From Verrucomicrobiota bacterium (GTDB taxonomy: Bacteria; Verrucomicrobiota; Verrucomicrobiia; Chthoniobacterales; UBA10450), in the NCBI GenBank assembly GCA_003218475.1, contig QHNR01000041.1:1-43823 (forward strand): a DNA stretch of 43,823 bases, in the 5' to 3' direction. The position numbers and the translations under genes are program-made. Position 1 is the stretch's first letter, and each line of letters opens with the position of its first letter. Of this stretch, positions 16,730 through 25,427 are shown piece after piece. The notes beneath the pieces are model-generated. The model was not told the origin of the DNA. It made no database searches and saw only the letters and a list, made by a program, of their open reading frames with translations.

Positions 16730-17494
16730 CTACGCGATCCACTTCGGCTTGCGCTTCTCGTTAAAAGCGGCAATGCCTTCGCGGGCTTCAGCAGATTCTC
16801 GGGCTTGCATGTGATACTTTAGCGTGAGATCGACATCTTGCTTCACGGAACGCCACCACAGTTCTTCGATCAATCGTTTCGTTTTCGCAAGCGCACCAGG
16901 CGCGCCTTGCAACGCTGACTCGGCGAACTTCAGCGCTTCACTCATAAGGTCATCCTGAGTAACAACCCGATTTACTAACCCGATTTCCTTTGCGCGTTGG
17001 GCGTCAATTAACTCGGAGCCTAACAACAGCTCGCGCATGTTTCGTTCGCCTATCTGCCGGCGCAGTAAAGTCATAACTAATCCGGCAACCAACCCGCGAC
17101 GCACCTCGGGATACCCAATTTTGGTTCGCTCCGCCGCCACGACGAAATCGCATGCCGACATTATGCCCGCTCCACCTGCAACCGCCGCGCCATGGACTGC
17201 AGCGACGGTTATGAGATGCGTCTGGCTGACGGTGATCAAAGTATTCGCGACCGCCTCCGCGGTGGCGTGCGCCTTGGCTTGGTCAGCTGCTTCTTTTAAA
17301 TCGAGGCCGGTACAAAAAGCCGCGCCTGCACCTCGCAAAATTAATATGCGAACATGTGGTTCCTCCGAAGCGACGTGGATCGCAGACATCAATTCGGTCA
17401 GCAACTCAATCGTGAGCGCGTTACGGCGCTCAGGCCTGTTGAGAGTCAGGACAGTTATTTGCGGTGTTCGTTTCTCAATAAGAACGAGGGGCAT
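16730..17494 (-). CDS. Enoyl-CoA hydratase/isomerase family protein (possibly methylglutaconyl-CoA hydratase)
   Basis: A 254-residue crotonase-fold enzyme. The oxyanion motifs are present: GAAFCTGLDLKE around residues 55-67 and AAVHGAAVAGGAGIMSACD around 98-116; PEVRRGL (about 130) supplies the glutamate used by hydratases. It sits directly downstream of an acyl-CoA carboxylase beta subunit on the same strand, separated by about 36 bases. That pairing matches the leucine degradation step from 3-methylcrotonyl-CoA to 3-hydroxy-3-methylglutaryl-CoA, so LiuC-type methylglutaconyl-CoA hydratase is the best guess. The partner alpha (biotin) subunit is not in the window. Confidence 0.8.
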   Translation of the reverse strand: MPLVLIEKRTPQITVLTLNRPERRNALTIELLTELMSAIHVASEEPHVRILILRGAGAAFCTGLDLKEAADQAKAHATAEAVANTLITVSQTHLITVAAVHGAAVAGGAGIMSACDFVVAAERTKIGYPEVRRGLVAGLVMTLLRRQIGERNMRELLLGSELIDAQRAKEIGLVNRVVTQDDLMSEALKFAESALQGAPGALAKTKRLIEELWWRSVKQDVDLTLKYHMQARESAEAREGIAAFNEKRKPKWIA

Positions 17495-17530
17495 AGGGCG
17501 AGTGACGAATTCCGAATGACAAATGTCGAA

Positions 17531-19180
17531 TTAAACTTGGATCACGCCAGTGTGGAAGCGAGCGTGCGGCGTTGGTCGCGAGACATATTCTAACAATCTA
17601 ATCAAGACATCGCGCGTTTCATGTGGCTGAATGATGGCATCCAGCCAGCCGCGAGCGGCGCCGTAGCGAATGTCAGTTTGCTCCTCATAGCTCTGCTTCA
17701 CCCTTGCGCGAAGTTCTTCGAGCTCCTCCTGTGTGGCTTTTTTGTCACCTCGTTCGCGAGCGCGAGCCAGGATTGAAAACACAGTGTCCGACGCCTGAGC
17801 GGCACCCATCACGGCGTAACGCGCGGTTGGCCAGGCAACGATGAATCGCGGATCATATGCCTTGCCGCACATGGCATAATTGCCGGCCCCGAATGATCCG
17901 CCCACGACGACGGTGATCTTCGGCACGGTCGAATTGCTCACCGCGTTCACGAGCTTCGCGCCACTGCGTATGATCCCACTTTGTTCCGCGTCACGCCCAA
18001 CCATAAAACCAGTGACGTCCTGAAAAAAAATGATCGGCAAACCTGTCTGATTGCAGTCCATCACAAAGCGCGCCGCCTTATCAGCGCTATCGGAATAAAT
18101 GACGCCACCCATTTGAATGCCTTCCTTCCTGGTCCTTACCTGCAACCGTTGGTTGGCAACAATTCCCACCGGGCGCCCATTGATGCGGGCGTACGCGGTC
18201 ACAATTGTTTTGCCGTAGTCGGCCTTGTATTCATTCATTGAGTTCGCATCGATGATCGTGGCGAGCAGCTCACGCACATCGTAATTTTTCTGCCCATCAA
18301 AGCTGATCAGATCGTAAACCGTATTCGTATCCTTCGCCGGTTTCGGCGCGCCCTCGCCACGGCGAGCAGGCTCAGGTCGCGCCCTACCAGGCACTTCTGC
18401 TTCGGGCAAAAGCGCCACAAGCGAACGAAGACGCTTCAGGCAGGATGGATCATCCTTTTCAAAAAAGTCCACTGTCCCGCTTATCTCCGCATGCATTTGC
18501 GCGCCGCCTAGTTCTTCCGCATCCACAATCTGACCAATGGCTGCTTGTACCAGAGAAGGCCCCGCAAGATAAAGGCCGCTACCTTTCGTCATCAAGATCT
18601 TGTCGCATAGAACGGGTAGGTAAGCCCCACCGGCAACACAATTGCCCATAATCGCGGCAAACTGCGGAATTCCAGCCGCTGAAATGACGGAGTTATTACG
18701 AAAGATTCGGCCGAAATCGTCTTCGTCTGGGAAAATTTCATCCTGCATCGGCAGGAACACGCCCGCGGAATCGACCAGGTAAATAAGCGGGAGAGAACAT
18801 TCGAACGCGATGCGTTGAGCGCGAATGACCTTCTTAGTCGTTTGCGGAAAGAACGCGCCGGCCTTCACCGTGGCGTCGTTCGCGATAATCATGCATGGGA
18901 CAGCGGCCACGTTGCCGATCCCTGCAACCACCCCGGCCGCGGGAATCTTTCCCCATTCGTCATACATTTTGTAAGCCGCCCAGAGGCCGATCTCGAAAAA
19001 GGAAGAATCTTTGTCCAGCAAATGACTAAAACGCTCGCGCACGGGTAACCTGCCCATTTTGCGCTGACGCTCGTGACCAGCCTTGCCCCCGCCTTCGCGC
19101 AGTACGGCTTCCTCCTTCGCAATCGCCGCGCAGTGAGCGCGCAATACTTCACCAGTGCTGGACGCAGATGAACGAGCCAT
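17531..19180 (-). CDS. Acyl-CoA carboxylase carboxyltransferase (beta) subunit, methylcrotonyl-CoA type
   Basis: About 549 residues from ATG 19180; GTG 19192 adds four. The carboxyltransferase core is clear: YLVDSAGVFLPMQDEIFPDE followed by FGRIFRNN, then CVAGGAYLPVLCDK and GLYLAGPSLVQAAIGQ in the N half, and SGIIRSGAKLVNAVSNS, VVGGSFGAGNYAMCGK, and ARYAVMGA in the C half. The QDEIFPDE-type segment is characteristic of methylcrotonyl-CoA carboxylases rather than propionyl-CoA ones. The enzyme transfers CO2 from biotin to the acyl-CoA in leucine catabolism. The missing alpha subunit must be encoded elsewhere. The ORF overlaps nothing and leads a two-gene operon with the hydratase. Confidence 0.85.
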   Translation of the reverse strand: MARSSASSTGEVLRAHCAAIAKEEAVLREGGGKAGHERQRKMGRLPVRERFSHLLDKDSSFFEIGLWAAYKMYDEWGKIPAAGVVAGIGNVAAVPCMIIANDATVKAGAFFPQTTKKVIRAQRIAFECSLPLIYLVDSAGVFLPMQDEIFPDEDDFGRIFRNNSVISAAGIPQFAAIMGNCVAGGAYLPVLCDKILMTKGSGLYLAGPSLVQAAIGQIVDAEELGGAQMHAEISGTVDFFEKDDPSCLKRLRSLVALLPEAEVPGRARPEPARRGEGAPKPAKDTNTVYDLISFDGQKNYDVRELLATIIDANSMNEYKADYGKTIVTAYARINGRPVGIVANQRLQVRTRKEGIQMGGVIYSDSADKAARFVMDCNQTGLPIIFFQDVTGFMVGRDAEQSGIIRSGAKLVNAVSNSTVPKITVVVGGSFGAGNYAMCGKAYDPRFIVAWPTARYAVMGAAQASDTVFSILARARERGDKKATQEELEELRARVKQSYEEQTDIRYGAARGWLDAIIQPHETRDVLIRLLEYVSRPTPHARFHTGVIQV

Positions 19181-19220
19181 GACGCCAAGCACGCTTAATC
19201 CGCGAAAGTGCCTGAATCAA

Positions 19221-19253
19221 GTTCGCCGCGGCGAATCCGTCCTGTGGCGGACT
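19221..19253. repeat. Solo fragment of the composite palindromic element
   Basis: The 33-base motif with GGCGAATCCGTCC and TGGCGGACT also occurs inside the large elements at 34755-34790 and, inverted, at 38703-38735. Here it stands alone in the 323-base gap 19193-19515. Confidence 0.6.
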
Positions 19254-19360
19254 GTAGTCGCGGATATCGCAACCCCACGTTCCCGCAAGCCCGCGGTGGG
19301 CAGGCAAGGAACGGCTGCTTCCGACCGCCGTCAGGGGAAAAGTTAGAAGCCGCAGCCAGC

Positions 19361-19515
19361 CCAAGCTCTTTCTTTTAACTTTTCTTGTTGACACCGCATC
19401 TGCATTTCTGGCAAAACGGCTCCTGGGTCAGGTTCTTGCTTAGGGCCAGGCAAAACGAAAGTATACCATGAACGGCCGGAAATGAGTTCTCCAAGGGAAA
19501 TCAGAGAAGGCCACA
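19361..19515 (+). promoter_or_regulatory. Leader shared by the two NTAVG-repeat genes
   Basis: Two blocks are shared with the gap before the second paralogue (21685-21827): a pyrimidine-rich stretch running into TTGACA (19388-19393) and TGGCAAAAC, and a later GGAAATCAGAGAAGGCC carrying the ribosome binding site AGAAGG six bases before the ATG. TTGACA is a perfect -35 box but no good -10 hexamer is found at 16-18 bases, so the promoter is only a candidate. Between the blocks the two copies differ by unrelated insertions. Confidence 0.4.
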
Positions 19516-21153
19516 ATGAAAGAAAAAAGGAAAATTAAACTCATGAAAACTCACCTCAAAATATTCACAACGGTTCTGTCCGTGCTTGCCTGCTGTGCGT
19601 TTTTGCCAACAATGCAAGCACAATTACCCCCGGAGATACCCGGGAACCCGGACGGGTGCTATCCCGCGTTCACGACGGCGGAAGGGTGCAACGCCCTTCA
19701 TCAGCTCTTAGGCGGCATAGGAAACACAGGAGTTGGTTGGTATTCCAACTTTTTAGCCGGTGACGCCAGCTTCAACACCGGTGTTGGTGCTGGAACGCTG
19801 GCCCTCACCAGTCGAACAGGGGCCGGGACCGATTCGAATTCCAATACCGCAGTTGGCACCGCAGCGATGATCCTCAACCTCACTGGCAGTAACAACACGG
19901 CCGTTGGAACTAATGCGCTCGTCAACAACATGGTCGCCAGCGACAACACCGCTGTCGGCAACTTTGCGCTCTATAATAATGACTCGACCGGGGCCAGCCT
20001 TGGCGAGTTCAACACGGCAGTTGGGGGTTCGGCGCTCTTCAATAACACTGATGGCAGGTCAAACACCGCCGTTGGTTTTGATGCGCTCGAACACAACCAA
20101 ATCGGCAACGTGAACACGGCTGTGGGTGATGGCGCGCTCTCTCAGAATACCGCCGGCGGGAACACGGCCGTGGGCGCTAGCACGCTCCAAAGCAACGATA
20201 CCGGTTCCGCCAACAACGCCTTCGGTTACCAGGCGCTCATTTTAAACGTCGATGGCGGCCTAAACGTGGCAATGGGTAATGCCGCGCTCTTTTCCAACGT
20301 TAGCGCCTCGCTTAACACTGCCATCGGCGTGTTCGCGCTCGCCAATAATGACTCGAGCGCACTCGGCACTGCCGACGCCAACACGGCAGTTGGCTTTGGG
20401 GCGCTCTTCAATAACGTGGATGGCGCTTTCAATGTAGCGATGGGTCAATTAGCACTGAACAATGCCGACTCTGATTTCAACACAGCCGTGGGTTTCCAGG
20501 CAGGACAAAACCTGATCGCTGGCGTCGAAAACATTTACCTCGGCGATACCGCTGGCACCGTCGACAACACAGGAGCCAACCCTGGGGACGAAACCGGCGT
20601 GATACGCATCGGCAGCGTCTTTTCGGGAGGCGCTGGCTGCTTTATCAACGGTATCTACAACCGGTCGTTTGGTCCTGCGGACATGGCTGTGCGCATCGGC
20701 AGCAACGGAAAGTTGGGCACCGTGGTCTCGTCGCGGCGCTTTAAGCACGATATTAAACCAATGGACAACGCCAGCGAAGTCATAACGGCGCTCAAACCAG
20801 TGACCTTCCACTACAATAACGCCGCTGAAGACAGGCCCGCTTCTGGTTTAATCGCTGAGGACGTGGCCGAGGTAAGCCCGGACCTGGTCATACGCGACAA
20901 AGAAGGAAAACCCTTAAGCGTGCGCTACGAAGACGTGAACGTGATGCTGCTCAACGAGTTTCTCAAAGAACACAAAAAAGTCGAGGAACAGCAGGCAAGC
21001 ATTACCGAGTTGAAGTCAACAGTCGCGCAACAGCAAAAAGGGATGGAGACTCTCACAGCCCAGCTCAAAGAGCAGGCCGCGCAGATCCAAAAAGTGAGCG
21101 CCCAGCTCGAAGTGAACAAGCCTGCGCCGCAAGTGGTCGCGAACAAACCGTAA
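19516..21153 (+). CDS. NTAVG-repeat surface protein with S74 chaperone-autoprotease domain
   Basis: A 545-residue exported protein. A signal peptide spans about residues 10-36 (cleavage after MQA). Then come about fifteen imperfect repeats of the NTAVGxxAL type (residues 70-340), which resemble the head repeats of trimeric adhesins and tail fibres and should form a trimeric beta structure. Residues 404-475 are the peptidase S74 intramolecular chaperone: SSRRFK contains the Ser (405)-Lys (410) dyad, followed by HDIKPMD, ALKPVTFHY, GLIAEDVAEVSPDLV and YEDVNVMLLNEFL. A C-terminal coiled coil rich in Q and K completes it. S74 domains fold the trimer and then cut themselves off. Probably a surface or fibre protein of this bacterium. 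A paralogue without the S74 domain follows. Confidence 0.85.
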   Translation: MKEKRKIKLMKTHLKIFTTVLSVLACCAFLPTMQAQLPPEIPGNPDGCYPAFTTAEGCNALHQLLGGIGNTGVGWYSNFLAGDASFNTGVGAGTLALTSRTGAGTDSNSNTAVGTAAMILNLTGSNNTAVGTNALVNNMVASDNTAVGNFALYNNDSTGASLGEFNTAVGGSALFNNTDGRSNTAVGFDALEHNQIGNVNTAVGDGALSQNTAGGNTAVGASTLQSNDTGSANNAFGYQALILNVDGGLNVAMGNAALFSNVSASLNTAIGVFALANNDSSALGTADANTAVGFGALFNNVDGAFNVAMGQLALNNADSDFNTAVGFQAGQNLIAGVENIYLGDTAGTVDNTGANPGDETGVIRIGSVFSGGAGCFINGIYNRSFGPADMAVRIGSNGKLGTVVSSRRFKHDIKPMDNASEVITALKPVTFHYNNAAEDRPASGLIAEDVAEVSPDLVIRDKEGKPLSVRYEDVNVMLLNEFLKEHKKVEEQQASITELKSTVAQQQKGMETLTAQLKEQAAQIQKVSAQLEVNKPAPQVVANKP

Positions 21154-21402
21154 AGCTGCGAGGTGGAACCGCCTTGTGTGTCAAGCACCAAGGCAAATTG
21201 GAAAGGCGTTTGCCCCCAGGCGAACGCCTTTACCATTTCCCCTCCTCCTCGACAGCATGCCTGGGCGATTTGCTGATCAGTCATGGGGATCCTCTGCTAT
21301 CGTTGCTTAGTGCTGTAGTGTGCGCTGTCCTCAGCGCATTCGATATGGGATTGGATGCGGGCAGGCAGAATCCGCTGAGGACAGTCCCGAAAGCGCATGT
21401 GT
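21154..21402. other. Gap with hairpin and acyltransferase relic
   Basis: This stretch holds a hairpin (separate entry) and, at 21259-21284, a 26-base relic of the acyltransferase gene found at 23093. An inverted repeat of GCTGTCCTCAGCG and CGCTGAGGACAG lies around 21324-21385. No gene is seen. Confidence 0.5.
21202..21231 (+). terminator. Hairpin after the S74 gene
   Basis: Arms AAAGGCGTTTGCC and GGCGAACGCCTTT pair over 13 bases with one G-T and a four-base loop. No T-run follows, so it may be a Rho-assisted stop or a repeat. The same hairpin lies 47 bases after the second paralogue, as expected of a duplicated 3' flank. Confidence 0.5.
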
Positions 21403-21620
21403 TTAGCGCTAACGGCGCGAAATTCATTGCAGCCTTGAGGCATCCCAGGAACCCGAATCGCGTATAAACAAGCGCTTAAAGCGCGTTTCAGTCGTGTGGG
21501 CCGAATCGAAACTTGTGCTGATGGTGGGTCGCGCTTTCAGCGCTGGCGTTTTTTTGGGTTCCACTAATCCTGGGGCGCTACCCCAGGCTCAAGATTGAAT
21601 GCTGCGCCTTTAGCGCCAAA
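21403..21620. repeat. Composite palindromic element, copy 1 (degenerate)
   Basis: Ends resemble the terminal repeats of the other copies (TTAGCGCTAACGGCGC at the left, GCGCCTTTAGCGCC at the right). Inside lie AAGCGCTTAAAGCGCG, GCGCTTTCAGCGC (about 21530) and CCTGGGGCGCTACCCCAGG (about 21569). The left CCTGGGG hairpin is decayed. No open frame. Confidence 0.6.
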
Positions 21621-21827
21621 CGCAGCCCCGAAAGCTTTCAGAGCTACAGCGATCTTTGCGTGCGCGGAAGTGACGCTTTCAGCGCGTTCTTTCTTTCAAC
21701 TTTTCTTGTTGACACCGCATCTGCATTTTTGGCAAAACACGCGTTAAACCGGCTGTAAATGAGTTCCCATGGCGCGCCGTAGCCTCGGCGAAGGCGACTC
21801 CAAGGGAAATCAGAGAAGGCCAAAAGA

Positions 21828-22820
21828 ATGAAAGAAAAAAAGAAAATTAAGCTAATGAAAACTCGCCTCAAAATATTCACAACGGTTCTGTCCGTGCTTG
21901 CCTGCTGTGCGTTTTTGCCACAAATGCAAGCGCAGTTACCTGCGGAGATACCCGGCAATCCGGACGGGTGCTATCCTGCGTTCACCACAGCGGAAGGGTG
22001 CAACGCGCTTCATCAACTCTTCGGCGGCCTGGGAAATACAGCAGTTGGTTGGTATTCCAACTTTTTAGCCGGTGACGCCAGCTTCAACACCGGTGTTGGT
22101 GCTGGAACGCTGGCCCTCACCAGTCGAACAGGGGTCGGGACCGAAGGGAATTCCAATACCGCAGTTGGCACCGCAGCGATGATACTCAACCTCAGCGGCA
22201 GTAGAAACACGGCCGTTGGAACTAATGCGCTCGTCAACAACATGATCGCCAGCGAGAACAATGCTGTCGGCTTCTTTGCGCTCGATAATAATGACTCGAG
22301 CGGAAGCGGCCTTGCCAACGCCAACAACGCTTTTGGCGCTTTCGCGCTTGCCAGCAACATCGACGGAACGTTCAACAGCGCTTTTGGCGATTCTGCGCTC
22401 GCGGGCGTCACAACCGGTACACTGAACACGGCCCTCGGTGGTTTCGCCGGGTTCGACATTGACGTCGGCAATAACATTAATGTAATCGGCCTGGCCCAGT
22501 CTGGCGTCTCTACCACTAACGGCGAGGTGGACAACAGCACCTATATCAGCAACATCATCGGAGCTGGAGTAGATGCTGGCACCGCCCGCGTAGTATTCGT
22601 CGATCAGGATGGAAAATTGGGCACCACAGCACTACCGAACACCGGCAATCTCCCGAGCGGCCAGCCCCAAGCCATGCTCAATGGCAAAGTTAAGGAGTTG
22701 CAAGCAACTGTCGCGCAGCAACAGAAGCAAATTGAGGCACTTACTGCGGGCCTGCAGAAAGTGAGCGCGCAGCTTGAAGTGAGCAAACCTGCGCCGCAAG
22801 TAGTCACGAACAAACCATAA
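21828..22820 (+). CDS. NTAVG-repeat surface protein without S74 domain
   Basis: A 330-residue paralogue of the preceding gene. The first 160 or so residues, including the signal peptide (cleavage after MQA) and repeats such as NTGVGAGTL and NTAVGTNAL, are almost identical at DNA level. Then the repeat count falls to about nine, and the whole S74 chaperone region is missing, replaced by VVFVDQDGKLGTTALPN leading into the same Q-rich coiled-coil tail (KVSAQLEVSKPAPQ). It may form mixed trimers with the S74 protein or fold alone. The shared leader, ribosome binding site and 3' hairpin show a recent tandem duplication with an internal deletion. Confidence 0.8.
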   Translation: MKEKKKIKLMKTRLKIFTTVLSVLACCAFLPQMQAQLPAEIPGNPDGCYPAFTTAEGCNALHQLFGGLGNTAVGWYSNFLAGDASFNTGVGAGTLALTSRTGVGTEGNSNTAVGTAAMILNLSGSRNTAVGTNALVNNMIASENNAVGFFALDNNDSSGSGLANANNAFGAFALASNIDGTFNSAFGDSALAGVTTGTLNTALGGFAGFDIDVGNNINVIGLAQSGVSTTNGEVDNSTYISNIIGAGVDAGTARVVFVDQDGKLGTTALPNTGNLPSGQPQAMLNGKVKELQATVAQQQKQIEALTAGLQKVSAQLEVSKPAPQVVTNKP

Positions 22821-22867
22821 AGCTGCAGAGTGTAGCGGTGCTTGTGCCAAGCATCGAAAGGAATTGG

Positions 22868-22899
22868 AAAGGCGTTCGCCCCCCGCGGCGAACGCCTTT
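22868..22899 (+). terminator. Hairpin after the second repeat-protein gene
   Basis: Perfect 13-base arms AAAGGCGTTCGCC and GGCGAACGCCTTT around a six-base loop. It is the counterpart of the hairpin at 21202. No T-run follows. Confidence 0.5.
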
Positions 22900-22920
22900 A
22901 CCATTTCGGGTTCCTCGATG

Positions 22921-23035
22921 TTGTAGCCACGGCGCTGCCCGGCACGCCGAAGCACCGCGAAGGCGGCTGTCGCCGTGCCGGGAGTGGGTACCACCCAGAG
23001 CGCCTCGACGCAGCGAGGCGGCTACAACTGCGAAC
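22921..23035. repeat. GTAGCC palindromic repeat
   Basis: The stretch opens with GTAGCCACGGCG and closes with GAGGCGGCTAC, with an inner pair GCCCGGCAC / GTGCCGGG. Related GTAGCC or GGCTAC arms occur inside the uracil-DNA glycosylase gene (33783-33870), and shorter GTAGC-type pieces occur at 21778-21795 and 40407-40435. Confidence 0.5.
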
Positions 23036-23092
23036 CAAAAGAGATTAACAGAAGCAAACGAAGGAAACGAACTATCGGCATTCACCTCAAAT

Positions 23093-24097
23093 TCAGGCTT
23101 CGTTCTCTTCGTTACCTTCTGTGAGACTCCTAGCCCTATCGCGTTCGAGCATGTCTTCGAAGGGTCGGTAAAAATTTGCGTAGAACGGATAAGGCCGCTC
23201 CGGCTTTGAAGGCAGGTAGCGCCAGTGTTTATACATCCAGAGCCAGGGCGCCGGGTTTTTTCGGGCGTATGGTTCAAAGGAATTCCAACACGCCTGTGCG
23301 ATTTGCTGATGAGTCATTTCAGCGGTGCCCTCGATCTTAGGATGGAAGACTATCCGGTAGCGCCCATCCGGCAGCGGCTCGCAATGCGCTGGGATAATCG
23401 GGACGCCGGTCTGCTCATGGAGCCAGGCGTGCGCGGAAGTGACGCTGGTTTTTAATCCAAAACAATCAATCGCCACCGCGCCCTGGCTGGGTGGCACGGT
23501 AAGATCGACCAGCAGCGCGGTGCGCCCCTTTCGCCGGACCACCTTGTAAAGCCGAATGATTCCACGCTCACGTGGAACCAGCTCGTGACCGGATTGCTCG
23601 CGCAATTTTTTGAAAATTGGATCGAGCAACGAGTTTTTAAATTCCTGCGAGATGATTGTGCCTTTCAAATCGAGAAAACCACACGCCAGACTGAGCCATT
23701 CAAAGTTGCTGTAGTGATAGCAGGCGATCATGATACTGCGTTCTGGTCCCGTTCCCCGCGCTGTTTCTTCGAGATTTTGCCACTCAATGTAACGAGAGAA
23801 ATTTTGCAGTGTCAGGCGCGGGCTCCATAGCAGATCGACCATGGTTCGCGCAAAGTATTGAAATGATTCGCGCGCAATTTTTCGCCGCTCATCGGCAGAG
23901 AACTGATCGCCAAACGCGACGCGGAGATTGTCGACAGCGACCTCAAATCGCTGCCGATCAAGAAAGCTAAGTAGCGCGCCAGCTATCCGGGCAAGATGAT
24001 AGCAGACCCTTCGAGAACACAAGGGAATCAGCTTTGTAGCAAGGAGCAGCCCTAACCACTCCAGACGATACCGGATTCGCTTCCATTGCGAACGCAT
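23093..24097 (-). CDS. LpxL/HtrB-like lysophospholipid acyltransferase
   Basis: A 334-residue enzyme of the lipid A lauroyl/myristoyl acyltransferase family. An N-terminal basic-hydrophobic region anchors it to the inner membrane; the HX4E catalytic motif is present as HYSNFE (H128, E133), followed by LVPRERGIIRLYKVVRRKG, in which the RG and K-rich segments match the family, and the PIIPAHCEPLPDGRYRI strand. These enzymes acylate lipid A precursors on the inner face of the membrane, which argues for a Gram-negative cell. The C terminus is rich in Glu and Asn and overlaps a repeat-rich zone. A 26-base relic of this gene, at 21259, matches the codons for MTHQQIAQA. Confidence 0.8.
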   Translation of the reverse strand: MRSQWKRIRYRLEWLGLLLATKLIPLCSRRVCYHLARIAGALLSFLDRQRFEVAVDNLRVAFGDQFSADERRKIARESFQYFARTMVDLLWSPRLTLQNFSRYIEWQNLEETARGTGPERSIMIACYHYSNFEWLSLACGFLDLKGTIISQEFKNSLLDPIFKKLREQSGHELVPRERGIIRLYKVVRRKGRTALLVDLTVPPSQGAVAIDCFGLKTSVTSAHAWLHEQTGVPIIPAHCEPLPDGRYRIVFHPKIEGTAEMTHQQIAQACWNSFEPYARKNPAPWLWMYKHWRYLPSKPERPYPFYANFYRPFEDMLERDRARSLTEGNEENEA

Positions 24098-24159
24098 CTC
24101 TCACTTTAAGCATGCGGTTGGATGCAAGGCTAGTGAGCACAAAAAAATGACGAAGCACG

Positions 24160-24299
24160 AATGTCTAATGACCAAAGAAGCTCGAATGTTCGAATGACGA
24201 AAAAATTAGGAAAGACGAAGCGGTCCGCGAACTGCTGTTCGTCATTCGGGCTTTGTCATTGGTTCGTCATTCGTCATTCGGATTTCGTCATTTATTCCG
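24160..24299. repeat. CGTCATTCG / GAATGACGA direct and inverted repeats
   Basis: Several copies of CGTCATTCG and its complement CGAATGACG occur in about 140 bases, and can fold into a long hairpin. A related piece lies at 17500-17520 between the liu-type genes. No coding potential. Confidence 0.5.
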
Positions 24300-24485
24300 T
24301 CACCATCCCTGTCCAGGATTGCTTACTGGAGGCAGGCCCTTACGAAACTCCGCCTGCTGACGCTCGGATTCGCTCCGCTGTTGCGCCTCCCGTGTCTGCT
24401 GCTCCGGGCTAGGACCGGAAGTGCCACAGCCGGACATTACAACAATAAGTGCTGGAATGAGAAGCATGATTGCCAGCTTTTTCAT
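24300..24485 (-). CDS. Small lipoprotein, unknown function
   Basis: A 61-residue protein with a textbook lipoprotein signal: MKK, hydrophobic core LAIMLLIPALIVV, lipobox MSGC with cysteine 20. The mature 42 residues are rich in Gln, Glu and Arg (TREAQQRSESERQQAEFRKG), like a short amphipathic helix. No family is recognised. Such small lipoproteins often tether or modify the outer membrane. It ends among repeats and has no obvious operon partner. Confidence 0.7.
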   Translation of the reverse strand: MKKLAIMLLIPALIVVMSGCGTSGPSPEQQTREAQQRSESERQQAEFRKGLPPVSNPGQGW

Positions 24486-24590
24486 AGGAAAACAAGGATA
24501 ATCAAGCTGACGCGTGCGGCAAATTTCCAGGAAGAAAAATCTGAAATGTTAGGTCTTAAATCCGAAGCGTCGGCGCAAATCGCTTAAAAC

Positions 24591-25427
24591 TTAAGCTCCT
24601 TGCTTATCCCGATCATCGTCCGATGCCCGCGGAAGATAATCGCGCTCGAGAGGTTTCAAGCGTTCAAGAATTTCGTTCAACGCGAGTTCGTTTTTCAGGT
24701 TCAGCTGGTAGTCGAGATCGGCACGGAGGCGGTCCTTATGAGACTGGCGATTCTGCGACATCATGATAATGGGCGCCTGCAATGCGAAGATCATGTTGAG
24801 CACAAGGTTGAGCAGAATGAAAGGGTACTTGTCGAACGGTTTTTGCGAGAGCAGCACTGTGTTCATCGCCACCCACACGACAAGAAACCCGATCGCGGTG
24901 AAAATGAATTTCCAACTGCCACCGAATTCTGCGATAACATCCGCCGCACGGTCCGCGAGTGTAAGCTGCGCCGCTTCTTCCACATTAACATTGCGGGTGG
25001 CAGTATGGCGCAAAAGTTCATCGGTGCGCCGCAGCCGGTTGGCCAAGGCAGTGAGCATTTCCAGTGCGACATTTGGATTGCTCCGCATAAAGGAAAGGAA
25101 ATGCTCCCGCGAGAGCACGGCGAGCCGCGCGTCCTGTGCAACAATCGCGTCGGCCGAGCGGCGCTGACCGTCGAGCAACGCCATTTCACCAAAAAAATCG
25201 CCATACTGTAGTTCGGTTAACGTGACCTCGTGTCCGTCCGTGGTTCGCACGCAAATGCGCACCTTCCCTCGCTCGATTAGATACATGGCGTCGCCCTGGT
25301 CGCCCGCCCGGAACAGCGTTGCGCCTGCTTTGCACTCGAGGCTCTCCAGCAAATGACACAATTCCTCGGCCGCCTTGTTATCCAGCGACTCAAACAACGG
25401 CACGTGGCGCAGAGTATCGACAGTCAT
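24591..25427 (-). CDS. Cyclic nucleotide-binding / DUF1003 membrane protein
   Basis: A 278-residue protein. Residues 10-125 form a cyclic nucleotide-binding domain with the phosphate cassette GDFFGEMALLDGQRRSADA, where the Glu and the RSA match ligand-binding members. Residues 160-255 form DUF1003: two membrane helices (FIFTAIGFLVVWVAMNTVL and ILLNLVLNMIFALQAPIIMM), then QNRQSHKDRLRADLDYQLN. The arrangement suggests a membrane protein gated or sensed by cAMP-like nucleotides; the output is unknown. No neighbour shares its strand closely. Confidence 0.85.
   Translation of the reverse strand: MTVDTLRHVPLFESLDNKAAEELCHLLESLECKAGATLFRAGDQGDAMYLIERGKVRICVRTTDGHEVTLTELQYGDFFGEMALLDGQRRSADAIVAQDARLAVLSREHFLSFMRSNPNVALEMLTALANRLRRTDELLRHTATRNVNVEEAAQLTLADRAADVIAEFGGSWKFIFTAIGFLVVWVAMNTVLLSQKPFDKYPFILLNLVLNMIFALQAPIIMMSQNRQSHKDRLRADLDYQLNLKNELALNEILERLKPLERDYLPRASDDDRDKQGA

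Noticed and set aside
19720-20520. Regular repeats that could suggest a CRISPR array
   Set aside because: The repeats are in frame, encode the NTAVG motif, vary in length and sequence, and have no conserved 25-40 base direct repeat with unique spacers.
20449-20811. Long antisense open frames opposite the NTAVG-repeat gene
   Set aside because: They mirror the repeat gene, with Ala/Val/Pro-rich products and no family likeness; codon periodicity belongs to the plus strand.
21202-21231. Classical Rho-independent terminator
   Set aside because: The stem is strong, but no run of T follows; kept as a possible terminator with modest confidence.
24600-25211. 203-codon frame opposite the cyclic nucleotide-binding gene
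   Set aside because: It is a shadow of the CNB/DUF1003 protein, which has clear motifs on the reverse strand.
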